From Gammaproteobacteria bacterium (lineage in GTDB: Bacteria; Pseudomonadota; Gammaproteobacteria; Natronospirales; REEB76): 37,593 nucleotides of DNA. Shown piece by piece: positions 1 through 9,203 of this stretch (position 1 is the first letter of the stretch; each line of letters opens with the position of its first letter). The stretch spans positions 1-37,593 of the forward strand of contig DAHUYB010000066.1 of assembly GCA_027315405.1 (NCBI GenBank). Direction: 5' to 3'. The notes under the pieces are model-generated. The model ran no database searches. It was given only the letters and a program-made list of their open reading frames with translations, and was not told the origin of the DNA. The translations under genes and the position numbers were made by a program.

Positions 1-2
1 AT

Positions 3-455
3 CAGAAAATCAAGGCAGTCAGTGTTGCAATATACGAGCGTGGTGATACTCAATACCGCCAGACTCATTACGCCGGTCCGGCCGCTTATCCGCAAACTGC
101 CGGGATTGACGATGAAGCCTTCGCTGCCGTGCGTTCCGGCCAGGAAGACATTGATCTGTCGGAATTGCATAGTGCCGTAGGCACCAACGGTTTTGTATTC
201 GCCATGGGACGGCAAGCAGTCCTAGTGTGCGCCAACCGTCCGGGCGAGCATTATGCTGCCGACGAGCGCAAACTGCTCAGATATATCGCGCTCCAAGTGG
301 GGGCCGCATTGGATGCCTTGCGTATGCAGGAGGTGGTGACGCAGCTAAAAGCCAAGGCCAGTCTGGTGGACGCGGTTCTTGCCGGGACGCTGCCGGCATC
401 GGCCAAGCTCAAGGCCAGGGCGCGCGAGCTAGCATCGGTTTCCGTAACAGCCTGA
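3..455 (+). CDS. C-terminal part of a GAF-like domain protein (5' end outside window)
   Basis: The reading frame is open from the left edge to a TGA at 453-455, so this is the last 150 residues of a longer protein. A GTG at 129 is in frame but lies inside the domain and is unlikely to be the start. The stretch around ADERKLLRYIALQVGAALDA looks like the last strand and closing helix of a GAF sensor domain, followed by a short helical tail rich in Ala, Lys and Arg. No catalytic motif is visible. It may belong to a membrane sensor or a transcription factor whose other domains lie upstream. The aminotransferase gene follows after 21 bp on the same strand, so cotranscription is possible. The domain call comes from sequence pattern only and is moderate. 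Confidence 0.6.
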   Translation, partial: QKIKAVSVAIYERGDTQYRQTHYAGPAAYPQTAGIDDEAFAAVRSGQEDIDLSELHSAVGTNGFVFAMGRQAVLVCANRPGEHYAADERKLLRYIALQVGAALDALRMQEVVTQLKAKASLVDAVLAGTLPASAKLKARARELASVSVTA

Positions 456-476
456 TTTCTGGAGAATGGTGAGCAT

Positions 477-1403
477 ATGTCCAAGGGCACGCACGATTAC
501 CAAGACGACCCACGCAACTCGCAGATCAAGATCAGCCTGAACGGCGAATTGGTGCCGCGCGCGGAAGCCAAAGTCTCGGTGTTCGACAGCGGCTTCGTGC
601 TGGGCGACGGCGTGTGGGAAGGCTTGCGCCTGCACGACGGCGGCCTGCCGTTTCTCGATCTGCATTTGGACCGCCTCTATGAGGGCGCCAAGGCCATTGA
701 CATGGAAATCGGTCTGACGCGCATGCAGTTGACCGAGCGCCTGCTACAAGTACTGCGCGCCAACCACATGCGCGAGCATGTTCACATCCGGCTGATGGTG
801 ACGCGCGGCATGAAATCCACACCGCATCAGGATCCACGCTTCACCATCACACCCGCTACCGTGGTCATCATTCCAGAATACAAGGAGCCGCTGCCGGCCA
901 CGGTGGAGCAGGGCATCCGATTGTTCACTGTGCACGTGCGCCGCGGGCCGCCGGATGTTCAGGATCCGAAGCTCAACAGCCATTCCAAGCTGAACTGCAT
1001 CCTTGCCTGCATTCAGGCCGGCAAAGCCGGGTATGACGAAGCGCTGATGCTTGATCCCCAGGGATTTGTTTCGACCTGCAATTCCACCCATTTCTTCATC
1101 GTGCGTAAACGCGAGGTCTGGACCTCGATCGGCAAGTATTGCCTCGGTGGGATTACCCGCACAAACGTGCTGCGCCTGTGCCGCGAAAATGACATTCCGG
1201 CGTTTGAAAAGGACTTCAGCCTCACCGATGTTTACGGCGCCGAAGAAGCGTTTGTGACCGGCACATTCGCCGGGCTGGTGCCGGTCACGGAAATTGACGG
1301 CCGCAGGATGGGCGATGGCAAACGCGGGCCGATGGTGGAGCGCTTGCAGCAACTTTACATGGAACTCGTGAAACAGGAGAGCAAACAGGGTCCACGGATA
1401 TGA
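477..1403 (+). CDS. Class IV (fold-type IV) PLP-dependent aminotransferase
   Basis: A 308-residue protein of the branched-chain/D-amino-acid aminotransferase fold. The N-terminal half carries the typical FDSGFVLGDGVWEGLR segment (about 36-51). The Schiff-base lysine is most likely Lys171 in SHSKLNCI, and GGITRTNVL further on is the usual phosphate-binding region. The loop that normally carries the glutamate contacting the PLP pyridine nitrogen reads GFVSTCNSTHFF, with Thr200 where Glu is expected. Family members transaminate branched-chain or D-amino acids or act as aminodeoxychorismate lyase; the substrate here cannot be told. It overlaps the next gene by 4 bp (ATGA), so translation is coupled. 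ATG at 477 follows a GGTGAG-type ribosome site. Sure of the family, not of the substrate. Confidence 0.9.
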   Translation: MSKGTHDYQDDPRNSQIKISLNGELVPRAEAKVSVFDSGFVLGDGVWEGLRLHDGGLPFLDLHLDRLYEGAKAIDMEIGLTRMQLTERLLQVLRANHMREHVHIRLMVTRGMKSTPHQDPRFTITPATVVIIPEYKEPLPATVEQGIRLFTVHVRRGPPDVQDPKLNSHSKLNCILACIQAGKAGYDEALMLDPQGFVSTCNSTHFFIVRKREVWTSIGKYCLGGITRTNVLRLCRENDIPAFEKDFSLTDVYGAEEAFVTGTFAGLVPVTEIDGRRMGDGKRGPMVERLQQLYMELVKQESKQGPRI

Positions 1404-2140
1404 AGGAGCCGCTGCGGATCGCCATGTGGTCCGGGCCGCGCAACATCTCCACGGCCCTGATGCGTGCCTGGGAGAACCGTGATGACACGGCGGTAGTGGA
1501 TGAACCTTTCTATGCGTACTACCTCCTCAACACCGGTGTCAATCACCCGGGCCGTGAGCAGGTGATCGCCTCGCAATCCACCGACTGGCGAACCGTGGTG
1601 AGAATGCTTACCGGCCCTGTTCCCGGCGGCAAAGCCATCTGGTACCAGAAGCACATGACTCAGCACATGCTGCCGGAGATCTCGCTGGATTGGTTGCGGC
1701 AGATAAATAATTGCTTTCTGATCCGTGCTCCGGAGGAGGTGGTGGCCTCTTTTACTCAGAATCGCCCGGACGCTGCCCCATGGGAACTCGGGTTCGAACA
1801 ACAGGCCCGGTTGTTCGATCAGGTATGCCAACAGATAGGCGCTGCACCAGCGGTACTGGATGCGGCTGACGTACTGAATAATCCCGCCGGTATGTTGCGT
1901 GCGTTGTGCGCGCGCCTGGGTATCGCTTTCAGAGAAGGCATGCTCCGCTGGCCGGCGGGCCCCCGCGGCAGCGACGGCGTGTGGGCAAGGTACTGGTACC
2001 AAGCGGTGGAACATTCCACCGGTTTTGAGCCCTATAAACCCCGCAGCATCACATTGACAGCGTTCCAGTCCCGGCTGGCTGAACAGTGCCAGCCGTTTTA
2101 CACACGCTTGTCGGCGCACCGCCTGACCGCCGCAGCCTAG
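1400..2140 (+). CDS. Sulfotransferase-like P-loop protein
   Basis: A 246-residue soluble protein. Near the N-terminus MWSGPRNISTALMRA (residues 9-23) resembles the 5'-phosphosulfate-binding loop of PAPS-dependent sulfotransferases, a P-loop variant, followed by DEPFYAYYL. A second segment, RAPEEVVASF, matches the 3'-phosphate strand region of that fold. The start codon overlaps the stop of the aminotransferase, and the pair appears to be a fixed module. From memory, related aminotransferase-like proteins of plants carry a similar P-loop domain in one chain, which would support a joint function. No sulfate acceptor is known to me, so transfer of sulfate is an inference from fold only; it may instead bind another nucleotide. 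No signal peptide is seen. Confidence 0.75.
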   Translation: MKEPLRIAMWSGPRNISTALMRAWENRDDTAVVDEPFYAYYLLNTGVNHPGREQVIASQSTDWRTVVRMLTGPVPGGKAIWYQKHMTQHMLPEISLDWLRQINNCFLIRAPEEVVASFTQNRPDAAPWELGFEQQARLFDQVCQQIGAAPAVLDAADVLNNPAGMLRALCARLGIAFREGMLRWPAGPRGSDGVWARYWYQAVEHSTGFEPYKPRSITLTAFQSRLAEQCQPFYTRLSAHRLTAAA

Positions 2141-2238
2141 GGACACAAGGCATTTCCCGCGCCGATTCAGTAAAATAACCTGTTGCGCACGTACCCAGCG
2201 CCTGCCTGGGCGGCCGTTTTCCCCGCTTTGGAGTGTCC

Positions 2239-5200
2239 ATGTATCAGCCTGCTGAATCTTCAACCGTCTGGCATTCGTCCTTCGTATTCGAAGGCGTACC
2301 GCCGGTGCTTACACCGCTGCGCGCCGCTATCAACGAGCGCTATCTTGCCGATGAAACTGGCTGTGTGAATGATCTGCTTGCTCAGGCAAAACTCGATGCC
2401 GCTGCCAGGCAGCGCATCCACGCGCAGGCCACGCGGCTGGTTGAGGCGGTGCGCCGCAACCGCACCGCCAAGGGCGGGGTGGAAGAATTTTTACGCCAGT
2501 ATGATCTCTCTTCGCAGGAAGGTATGGTGCTCATGTGCCTGGCGGAAGCCCTGCTGCGCATTCCGGACGCCGATACCGCCGACAAATTGATCCGCGACAA
2601 GATCATGAACGGCAAATGGGAAGAACATCTGGGCGCCAGCCCCTCGCTATTCGTGAACGCTTCCACCTGGGGGCTGATGCTGACCGGAAAATTGATCGCA
2701 CTTGATCAGAGTGTGGAGAGAAATGTTTCGAATTACATGGCGAAACTGGTCACACGCCTCGGTGAGCCGGTGATCCGCACCGCCTTCCGGCAGGCGATGC
2801 GCATCATGGGTCATCAGTTCGTGATGGGACGCAGCATCGAGGAGGCGCTCAAGCGCGCCGCCAGCCAGGAATACCGGGTTTACCGACAATCCTATGACAT
2901 GCTGGGGGAGGCGGCGCTCACGGCTGAGGATGCGCGACGCTATTTCGACGACTATACCGACGCCATCGATGCCATCGGTGCGGCCGTTGAAAAAAATATG
3001 CGTGTGTTCGATGCACCCAGCATATCTGTGAAGCTTTCGGCTTTACATCCGCGTTATGAGTTGGCGCAGCGCGCCCGGGTGATGCGGGAACTTGCGCCCA
3101 TGTTGTTGGCGCTGGCCGAGCGTGCCAGGAAGCATGCTATGGGTTTAACAGTGGACGCGGAGGAAGCCGAACGACTGGATCTCTCGTTGGACATCTTCGA
3201 AGCGGTATACCGCTCGCCGTCATTGGCTGGCTGGGAAGGTTTCGGTCTGGCGGTGCAGGCCTATCAGAAACGCGCCATTCGCGTGATTGACTGGCTCATG
3301 GCGCTGGCAAAAGACGGCAGGCGGCGCATTCCCGTGCGCTTGGTGAAGGGCGCTTATTGGGATAGCGAAGTTAAACGCGCCCAGGAACGCGGCCTCGATG
3401 GTTATCCCGTATTTACCCGCAAACCCAATACGGACGTGTCGTATCTGGCCTGCGCACGCAAGATGCTGGGGGCACGGGAGGTGTTGTATCCCATGTTTGC
3501 CACCCACAATGCCCAGACGCTCTCCAGCGTGGTGGAAATGGCCGGCGCTAACCCTGAATTTGAATTCCAGCGCTTGCATGGCATGGGTGAAGAGCTCTAC
3601 GCGGAAGTGTTGGGCGCGAACACGCTGAAATTGAATTGCCGCGTCTATGCGCCAGTGGGCAGCCACGAGGATTTGTTGCCGTACCTGGTGCGGCGGTTGC
3701 TGGAAAATGGCGCCAATACTTCCTTTGTGAACCGCATCTTTGATGAGAAAGTGCCGGTGACGGCCATTGTCAGCGATCCGGTGGCGGAGGTGGAGGCCCT
3801 TGCGGTAAAACCGCATCCGCGTATTCCACTGCCGGTGGATATTTATGGCGCAAAGCGGCGCAATTCTCGCGGTATGGATCTTAGCGACGTAGCGGTGCTC
3901 GGACGGCTTGCCCAGGATATGCAGAAAGCCATGCAGCGCGAGTGGTTTGCCGCGCCCATCGTCGGTGGCAAGGTGTTTGGCGGAAAACAAAAACCCTCGC
4001 TTAATCCCGCCGACACCCGCCAAACAGTGGGCTTGATTCACGAAGCGGACGCCGACACCATCCGCAAGGCCGTGGACATTGCCGCTGCCGCGCAACCCGC
4101 TTGGGATATGACGCCGGCGGCGAAGCGCGCCGGTATTCTGCGCCGTGGCGCCGACTTGTTCGAGGAACATGCCGCGGAACTCATGGCGCTGTGCGTGCGC
4201 GAAGCTGGTAAATCCATCCCCGACGCGGTTTCTGAGGTGCGCGAGGCGGTGGATTTCCTGCGTTACTATGCTGAGCGTGCCGAAGAGGATTTCGGCAAGC
4301 CGCAGCGGCTGCCCGGTCCCACCGGCGAATCCAACGAACTTTGGTTGCAGGGCCGCGGTGTATTCGTATGTATCAGTCCCTGGAATTTTCCGCTGGCGAT
4401 TTTTACCGGCCAGATGAGCGCGGCACTGGCCGCCGGTAATACGGTGCTTACTAAGCCCGCCGAGCAAACCTCGCTGATAGGCGCGCACGCCGTGCGTTTG
4501 CTGCACGCAGCGGGCGTCCCGGGTGAGGTGCTGCATTTCATTCCCGGCCGCGGCTCGGTGGTGGGGCAGCATGCGGTGGCGGATGCGCGCATCGCCGGTG
4601 TGGCATTCACCGGTTCGACCGAAACCGCCAAGATCATCCACCAGACGCTTGCCAACCGCGACGGCATCATTCCCGTATTAATTGCCGAAACCGGCGGCCA
4701 GAACGCCATGCTGGTAGATTCGTCGGCGTTGCCTGAACAGGTGGTATTGGACGTGATGGCGAGCGCTTTCAATAGTGCCGGTCAGCGCTGTTCGGCGCTG
4801 CGCGTACTGTTCGTACAGGATGAAATTGCACCACGGGTCATGGAAGTGCTCAGCGGCTACCTGGATGAATTGCGCATCGGCGATCCCGCCTACCTCGACA
4901 CCGACGTGGGTCCGGTGATTGATGCGGCGGCCAAGCAAGCACTGGACGAACATAAGCAGTGGGTCAAGGGCCAAGGCAGGGTATTGCGCGAACTCAAGCT
5001 GCCGGCGGATTGTGTCAACGGTACCTACGTGGCACCCATGGCCGTGGAATTGCCGTCACTGGATATCCTCAAACATGAGGTGTTTGGTCCGGTGTTGCAT
5101 GTGATCCGCTTCAAGGCCGGTGAGCTGGATGCGGTTATCGAAAGCATCAACCACACCGGCTATGGCCTGACCTTGGGAGTGCATTCGCGCATTGACAGCC

Positions 5201-5433
5201 AGGCGCAATACATTCAGCGGCGCATCCGTGTGGGCAATGTGTATATCAACCGCAACATCATCGGCGCGGTGGTCGGAGTACAGCCTTTCGGCGGCCAAGG
5301 CCTTTCGGGCACGGGCCCTAAGGCCGGCGGGCCCCATTACCTGTTGCGGTTTGCGACCGAGCGCACCGTGACCATCAACACCGCAGCAGTTGGCGGCAAT
5401 GCCACACTATTATCACTCGGGACGAGTGAGTGA
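2239..5433 (+). CDS. putA: Bifunctional proline dehydrogenase / pyrroline-5-carboxylate dehydrogenase PutA
   Basis: Oxidises proline to glutamate in two steps, with electrons passed to FAD/quinone and then NAD+. I chose ATG 2239 (1064 residues) over the in-frame GTG at 2233, because GGAG at 2230-2233 is correctly spaced for it. The FAD-dependent proline dehydrogenase barrel shows SVKLSALHPRYE, RLVKGAYWDSEVKRAQ, FATHNAQT and EFQRLHGMGE. The aldehyde dehydrogenase half shows ISPWNFPLAIFTGQ, Glu817 in ETGGQNA and catalytic Cys851 in SAGQRCSALR. It lacks the N-terminal ribbon-helix-helix of E. coli PutA, so it should be purely enzymatic and must be regulated by something else. No proline transporter or regulator lies beside it. 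sdaA follows 152 bp downstream on the same strand. Confidence 0.97.
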   Translation: MYQPAESSTVWHSSFVFEGVPPVLTPLRAAINERYLADETGCVNDLLAQAKLDAAARQRIHAQATRLVEAVRRNRTAKGGVEEFLRQYDLSSQEGMVLMCLAEALLRIPDADTADKLIRDKIMNGKWEEHLGASPSLFVNASTWGLMLTGKLIALDQSVERNVSNYMAKLVTRLGEPVIRTAFRQAMRIMGHQFVMGRSIEEALKRAASQEYRVYRQSYDMLGEAALTAEDARRYFDDYTDAIDAIGAAVEKNMRVFDAPSISVKLSALHPRYELAQRARVMRELAPMLLALAERARKHAMGLTVDAEEAERLDLSLDIFEAVYRSPSLAGWEGFGLAVQAYQKRAIRVIDWLMALAKDGRRRIPVRLVKGAYWDSEVKRAQERGLDGYPVFTRKPNTDVSYLACARKMLGAREVLYPMFATHNAQTLSSVVEMAGANPEFEFQRLHGMGEELYAEVLGANTLKLNCRVYAPVGSHEDLLPYLVRRLLENGANTSFVNRIFDEKVPVTAIVSDPVAEVEALAVKPHPRIPLPVDIYGAKRRNSRGMDLSDVAVLGRLAQDMQKAMQREWFAAPIVGGKVFGGKQKPSLNPADTRQTVGLIHEADADTIRKAVDIAAAAQPAWDMTPAAKRAGILRRGADLFEEHAAELMALCVREAGKSIPDAVSEVREAVDFLRYYAERAEEDFGKPQRLPGPTGESNELWLQGRGVFVCISPWNFPLAIFTGQMSAALAAGNTVLTKPAEQTSLIGAHAVRLLHAAGVPGEVLHFIPGRGSVVGQHAVADARIAGVAFTGSTETAKIIHQTLANRDGIIPVLIAETGGQNAMLVDSSALPEQVVLDVMASAFNSAGQRCSALRVLFVQDEIAPRVMEVLSGYLDELRIGDPAYLDTDVGPVIDAAAKQALDEHKQWVKGQGRVLRELKLPADCVNGTYVAPMAVELPSLDILKHEVFGPVLHVIRFKAGELDAVIESINHTGYGLTLGVHSRIDSQAQYIQRRIRVGNVYINRNIIGAVVGVQPFGGQGLSGTGPKAGGPHYLLRFATERTVTINTAAVGGNATLLSLGTSE

Positions 5434-5465
5434 GGAGTGAGGAGTGAGGAGTGAGGAGTGAGGAG
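5431..5465. repeat. Tandem heptanucleotide repeat, five TGAGGAG units
   Basis: Five perfect copies of TGAGGAG run head to tail from the putA stop codon (the first TGA is the stop) to 5465. About 50 bp further, at 5514-5527, a CCTCACCCCTCACC segment is roughly complementary, so the transcript could fold into a long imperfect hairpin between putA and sdaA. Slippage is expected at such an array, so copy number may differ between strains. Confidence 0.9.
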
Positions 5466-5585
5466 CCTAATCCCCGGTTGCTTCTTATTTTCTTTAGCCT
5501 CCACACCTTAACGCCTCACCCCTCACCAGCTCAGAGTGTTTAGAACCGCTGTATCAGCTTTTGTCAGGAGTTGAAGTAGCAGCCC

Positions 5586-6953
5586 ATGGTCATTTCCGTA
5601 TTCGACATGTTCAAGATCGGTGTGGGGCCGTCCAGCTCGCATACCGTTGGCCCTATGCGCGCTGCGCGCCAGTTCCTGCTGGATCTGGAGTTGCAGAATC
5701 AGTTTGACAACACCGCACAAGTGGTGGCACAGCTCTACGGCTCACTGGCGTTGACCGGCACAGGTCACGGCACCGACCGGGCCGTATTGCTGGGTCTCGA
5801 GGGCGAGACACCCGACAAAGTGAACCCAGATGGCATCGAGCAGCGGCTGGCGCACATACGCAGCAGCGGCAGAATCAATTTACTCGGCAAGCGCGAAATT
5901 CTATTTGACGAGCCCATGAATCTCTTGTTCCACAGGGACCAGGTGCTGCCCAAGCATACCAATGGCCTGCGGTTCACAGCACTGGATGCCGATGGCAAGA
6001 CGCTTTTAAAAGATGAATTCTATTCTATCGGCGGCGGCTTTATTATTCGCGGCACCGATGATGAGGGCGATGCTGCGGCGGCGGAAGTAAGATTGCCATA
6101 CAACATCACCTCGGCGGATGAATTACTGGCGCTCTGCGAAAAACACTCGCTGCGCGTGGACCAGCTGATGCTGGAGAATGAAAAGACCTGGCGCAAGGAA
6201 GCAGAAACCCGCGCCGGCCTGCTAAAAATCTGGCGCGTCATGCAGGCTTGCGTGGAACGCGGTATGCGCGAATCGGGCGAGCTGCCCGGCGGCCTGCATG
6301 TCATGCGGCGTGCACCCAAGTTGTACCGCGATCTTTCCCAGCAAAAAAAGACCACGGCGCTGGACGCCATGGACTGGGTGAATCTCTGGGCCCTGGCGGT
6401 GAACGAGGAAAATGCCGCCGGCGGCCGGGTGGTGACCGCGCCCACCAATGGGGCGGCCGGCATCATTCCTGCAGTCGGTCATTATTATCAGCGTTTTGTC
6501 GAAGGTGCCGATGAAGAGGGTATTCTGCGTTATCTGTTGACGGCCGCGGCCATCGGTATCTTATATAAGAAGAACGCCTCCATCTCGGGCGCGGAGATGG
6601 GCTGCCAGGGTGAAGTAGGCGTGGCCTGCTCGATGGCGGCCGGTGGCTTGGTATCCGCCATGGGAGGCAGCAATGGCCAAATCGAAAATGCCGCCGAAAT
6701 CGGCATGGAGCACAACCTGGGGTTGACCTGCGATCCGGTAGGGGGGCTGGTGCAGATCCCCTGCATCGAGCGCAACGCTATGGGCGCGGTTAAGGCCATC
6801 AATGCCGCACGCCTCGCGCAGCACGGTGACGGCCAGCACCGCGTGTCGCTGGACCAGGTGATGGCCACCATGTGCCAGACCGGCCGCGACATGCGCAGCA
6901 TCTACAAGGAAACCTCTCTTGGTGGATTGGCGGTGAATGTGCCGGAGTGTTGA
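5586..6953 (+). CDS. sdaA: L-serine ammonia-lyase (iron-sulfur L-serine dehydratase)
   Basis: Converts L-serine to pyruvate and ammonia. The 455-residue protein has the single-chain layout of the bacterial enzyme, with the N-terminal beta domain opening with [21 protein letters not shown] and the C-terminal catalytic alpha domain. Cys340 (in MGCQGEVG), Cys382 (TCDPVGG) and Cys393 (IPCIERN) match in spacing the three ligands of the [4Fe-4S] cluster known for this family. The enzyme is cytoplasmic and oxygen-sensitive. ATG 5586 is used; AGGAG at 5566-5570 is somewhat far upstream. It may be read together with putA, though the repeat region between them could separate the transcripts. The downstream neighbour is convergent. 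Confidence 0.96.
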   Translation: MVISVFDMFKIGVGPSSSHTVGPMRAARQFLLDLELQNQFDNTAQVVAQLYGSLALTGTGHGTDRAVLLGLEGETPDKVNPDGIEQRLAHIRSSGRINLLGKREILFDEPMNLLFHRDQVLPKHTNGLRFTALDADGKTLLKDEFYSIGGGFIIRGTDDEGDAAAAEVRLPYNITSADELLALCEKHSLRVDQLMLENEKTWRKEAETRAGLLKIWRVMQACVERGMRESGELPGGLHVMRRAPKLYRDLSQQKKTTALDAMDWVNLWALAVNEENAAGGRVVTAPTNGAAGIIPAVGHYYQRFVEGADEEGILRYLLTAAAIGILYKKNASISGAEMGCQGEVGVACSMAAGGLVSAMGGSNGQIENAAEIGMEHNLGLTCDPVGGLVQIPCIERNAMGAVKAINAARLAQHGDGQHRVSLDQVMATMCQTGRDMRSIYKETSLGGLAVNVPEC

Positions 6954-6967
6954 GATGTGATTACTTG

Positions 6968-7048
6968 CCTCTCCCCATTGAGGGGAGAGGGGAGGGTGAA
7001 ATTATTCCACCCTCACCCCCGTCCTCTTCCGCCGGCGAGAGAGGGGGG
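6968..7048. repeat. Cluster of three hairpins (REP-like) between convergent genes
   Basis: Three consecutive inverted repeats fill the gap between sdaA and the convergent TPR gene. The first is a perfect 9-bp stem with a 5-nt loop (6968-6976 with 6982-6990, CCTCTCCCC arm). The second is GAGGGTG at 6992-6998 with CACCCTC at 7008-7014. The third is a C-rich arm at 7016-7027 with a G-rich arm at 7040-7048. CCTCTCCC/GGGAGAGG elements of this kind are common intergenic repeats in proteobacteria and can act as transcription or decay barriers. No long U-run follows, so a classic terminator is not shown. Confidence 0.75.
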
Positions 7049-7075
7049 TAGAAGCTGGAACGATTCGTAAGGTGC

Positions 7076-9055
7076 TTAACCGCTTTGCGCCAATAACATT
7101 GCCAGTGTGGCATGTTCCGCGGCGGTCAAGCTTTCGCCATGTTCCTGCGCGGCCTGGTAATGCGTGAGCGCTTGACTGTGTTCGCCGAGATTGTCGAGGG
7201 CTTGGCCCCAGTGAAGTTCGAGTGCGCCCCAACCGGGCGTGTACTTTGCGGCTTTAGCATATTTCTTAATCGCTTCGCTGTATTTGCCTTCAGCGACGAG
7301 GGCCTCGCCCCAGTGCTCCAGCGGATCGCACCAATGCGGGCCGCGCTGGTTGGCCTCTTGGAATTTCACGATGGCATTCGCGTAATCATGATGGCGCATG
7401 AGCGCCATGCCCCAACTGTCGTAGGCCATGGGCAGTGACGGCGCCAGTGCTACGGCGGCGGCATACTCTTTTTGTGCTTGCGGCCAGTTGCCGCGATGGT
7501 CCGCAATATCCCCTTTGAAGCGGTAGCAGTCCACAAAATGGCCGCCTTGCGCAATCGCGGTGTCGGCTTTGTTGGGGTGACCGGCAAATTCCTCGGCCAA
7601 GCCCAGATAACAAATTGGGTTGGTGTCGTAGTTGGTTGTAACCGCGGGATACTGGGCAAACAGCGCCTGCATGGCTTTCAGATCACTCACGGCTTGTGAA
7701 TAGTTCTGCTGATCGAGTGCCATCAGTCCCTGAACGTAATCGATCTCGGCCATGACATAGTGATCGCTACCCGCGCCGGGTGAGGTTTGCAAGGTAAAGC
7801 TGGCCTGCCGATCCACGTGCATGCGCGCCAACAATTCGGCATCTTGAGGTGCATCTTGACCTATGTTTGTACCTTGGCCGCCGTGCGAAGCTTCATCGGC
7901 CAGGAATTCCTGATGCTCCATCGGCAGGTCCATGCGCAGGTAATCCTGATTGTTGTAAAAGATGGCTGGCACATGGGCGGCGAACCAACCGTTGCGCCGT
8001 GTGGCGCGCTCAAATGCGATGCCGGTCTGGTATGCGGCTTCTTCTTCACCGAGCAAGATCTGTATAGCCTGCAGTGCTTCGTAGGCATTCCAGTAGTGCG
8101 GATTGAGGCGAAGTGCCTCACGGAATTTATCCGCTGCTGCAGCGTTCTGGGTCAGATCACTGAGGGCGTTGCCCCAGGCAGTCAAGAGCCAGGGTTTCTC
8201 CTTCGCTGAGGCCGTGGGGAAAGCCGCCTGCACAAATTGAATGGCCTGTGCATCCTGGCCACTTAGTTCTAGATCATCGGCATACAGATACGGTTCAGCC
8301 GAACCGTAGACGTAATCCGCGGCATCGTTGATCAATGCGGGCAGGGTATCGGGCGTGCCGTTGAAAGTCTTAGCGGCAAATCCGGTGCCGCGCACGGTGA
8401 GCGCGACCTGATTGCCCTGCTGGACCAGATCACCGTTAATTAGGATTTCGTGGCCGAGCCATTGATGCAGCGTCCTGCGGACGTCGCCTAGGGACACGTG
8501 CACATCCGGCACCTGCATCCGGATCTGGTTGCTCCAGGCGTCCTGAAGAGCCGGTGCCGCCTGCGAGCTGCGCGTCGAAGCCTGCAAGACCTGCAGGCGA
8601 TCCAGGAACGCGCTTGCGATTACCCTGCCGCTGTTGCCTTGGGCGGCATAGGCGGGCGGCACCTGGAATTGATTCACCACCACCGACTGGTCGGTGGCGG
8701 CGGAATAGATCGCGTAGCCGATGATCGCCAGCACCAGCAGTGCCACCAGGCTCAGCGCGCTCTGATACACGGTGCGGATGCGATCATGCAAGCACTGGGC
8801 GCCAAGCTGTCGGTGCTGTGCGCGCAGCGCCTGGCTCTGGAGTTTCAGATTCTCGGCATGCAGGTCGTGGAGCGCGGCTTCGCGCTCCAGATGACCCTGC
8901 TGGGTCTTGAGGTGCGCCTGCTGCGCTTGGGCGAGTGCAATCTGTTCATCGAGATATTTCGCCGCACGCCCGGCCATCTCCGGGTGTTTAGCCGCCTCGC
9001 CGAGAGCCAGGCTCGCGGCCAGGTCCGATTGACCCCTTTTTACCTCGTCGTTCAT
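7076..9055 (-). CDS. Membrane-anchored TPR-repeat protein of unknown function
   Basis: A 659-residue protein. The N-terminal 85 or so residues are helical and Gln/Leu/His-rich, probably a cytoplasmic coiled coil. A single membrane span follows at about residues 93-115 (ALSLVALLVLAIIGYAI). A region of about 170 residues comes next that I cannot assign. From about residue 300 tetratricopeptide-type helices appear (for example FREALRLNPHYWNAYEALQ, and several units in the last 180 residues such as YSEAIKKYAKAAKYTPGW). TPR arrays bind partner proteins, so a scaffold in the periplasm is the simplest reading. It starts at an ATG whose reverse complement is at 9053-9055, and shares a 148-bp divergent intergenic region with csoR. 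No enzymatic motif is seen. Confidence 0.8.
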   Translation of the reverse strand: MNDEVKRGQSDLAASLALGEAAKHPEMAGRAAKYLDEQIALAQAQQAHLKTQQGHLEREAALHDLHAENLKLQSQALRAQHRQLGAQCLHDRIRTVYQSALSLVALLVLAIIGYAIYSAATDQSVVVNQFQVPPAYAAQGNSGRVIASAFLDRLQVLQASTRSSQAAPALQDAWSNQIRMQVPDVHVSLGDVRRTLHQWLGHEILINGDLVQQGNQVALTVRGTGFAAKTFNGTPDTLPALINDAADYVYGSAEPYLYADDLELSGQDAQAIQFVQAAFPTASAKEKPWLLTAWGNALSDLTQNAAAADKFREALRLNPHYWNAYEALQAIQILLGEEEAAYQTGIAFERATRRNGWFAAHVPAIFYNNQDYLRMDLPMEHQEFLADEASHGGQGTNIGQDAPQDAELLARMHVDRQASFTLQTSPGAGSDHYVMAEIDYVQGLMALDQQNYSQAVSDLKAMQALFAQYPAVTTNYDTNPICYLGLAEEFAGHPNKADTAIAQGGHFVDCYRFKGDIADHRGNWPQAQKEYAAAVALAPSLPMAYDSWGMALMRHHDYANAIVKFQEANQRGPHWCDPLEHWGEALVAEGKYSEAIKKYAKAAKYTPGWGALELHWGQALDNLGEHSQALTHYQAAQEHGESLTAAEHATLAMLLAQSG

Positions 9056-9175
9056 GTGTGCCCCATTCGGCCCGCAAGCTGTGGCGTTAGGATACCCCGT
9101 CGGGACGTGTTGCTTGCATCCTATCCTGTTGAATTTTCAACATTATTTATAACTTAACCTTGAGAGGTATGCTAC

Positions 9176-9201
9176 ATATACCATAGGGTGGTATGGTATA
9201 T
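9176..9201. promoter_or_regulatory. Putative CsoR operator (nested palindromes)
   Basis: A perfect 10-bp inverted repeat (ATATACCATA at 9176-9185 and TATGGTATAT at 9192-9201) surrounds a second dyad, ATACCA-N5-TGGTAT, at 9178-9194. The ATACC/GGTAT half sites resemble known CsoR-type operators. The element ends two bases before the csoR ATG, so bound repressor would cover the region needed to start transcription or translation. Assignment to CsoR is inferred from position and half-site shape. Confidence 0.8.
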
Positions 9202-9203
9202 AG

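Noticed and set aside
1785-1800. GGGTTCGAAC, resembling a tRNA T-loop
   Set aside because: It sits inside the sulfotransferase-like coding frame, and no acceptor or anticodon arms can be drawn around it.
3220-4641. Long open frame (473 codons) antisense to putA
   Set aside because: It lies fully inside putA, whose domains and active sites are unmistakable; the antisense product has no recognisable motif and is a codon-bias shadow.
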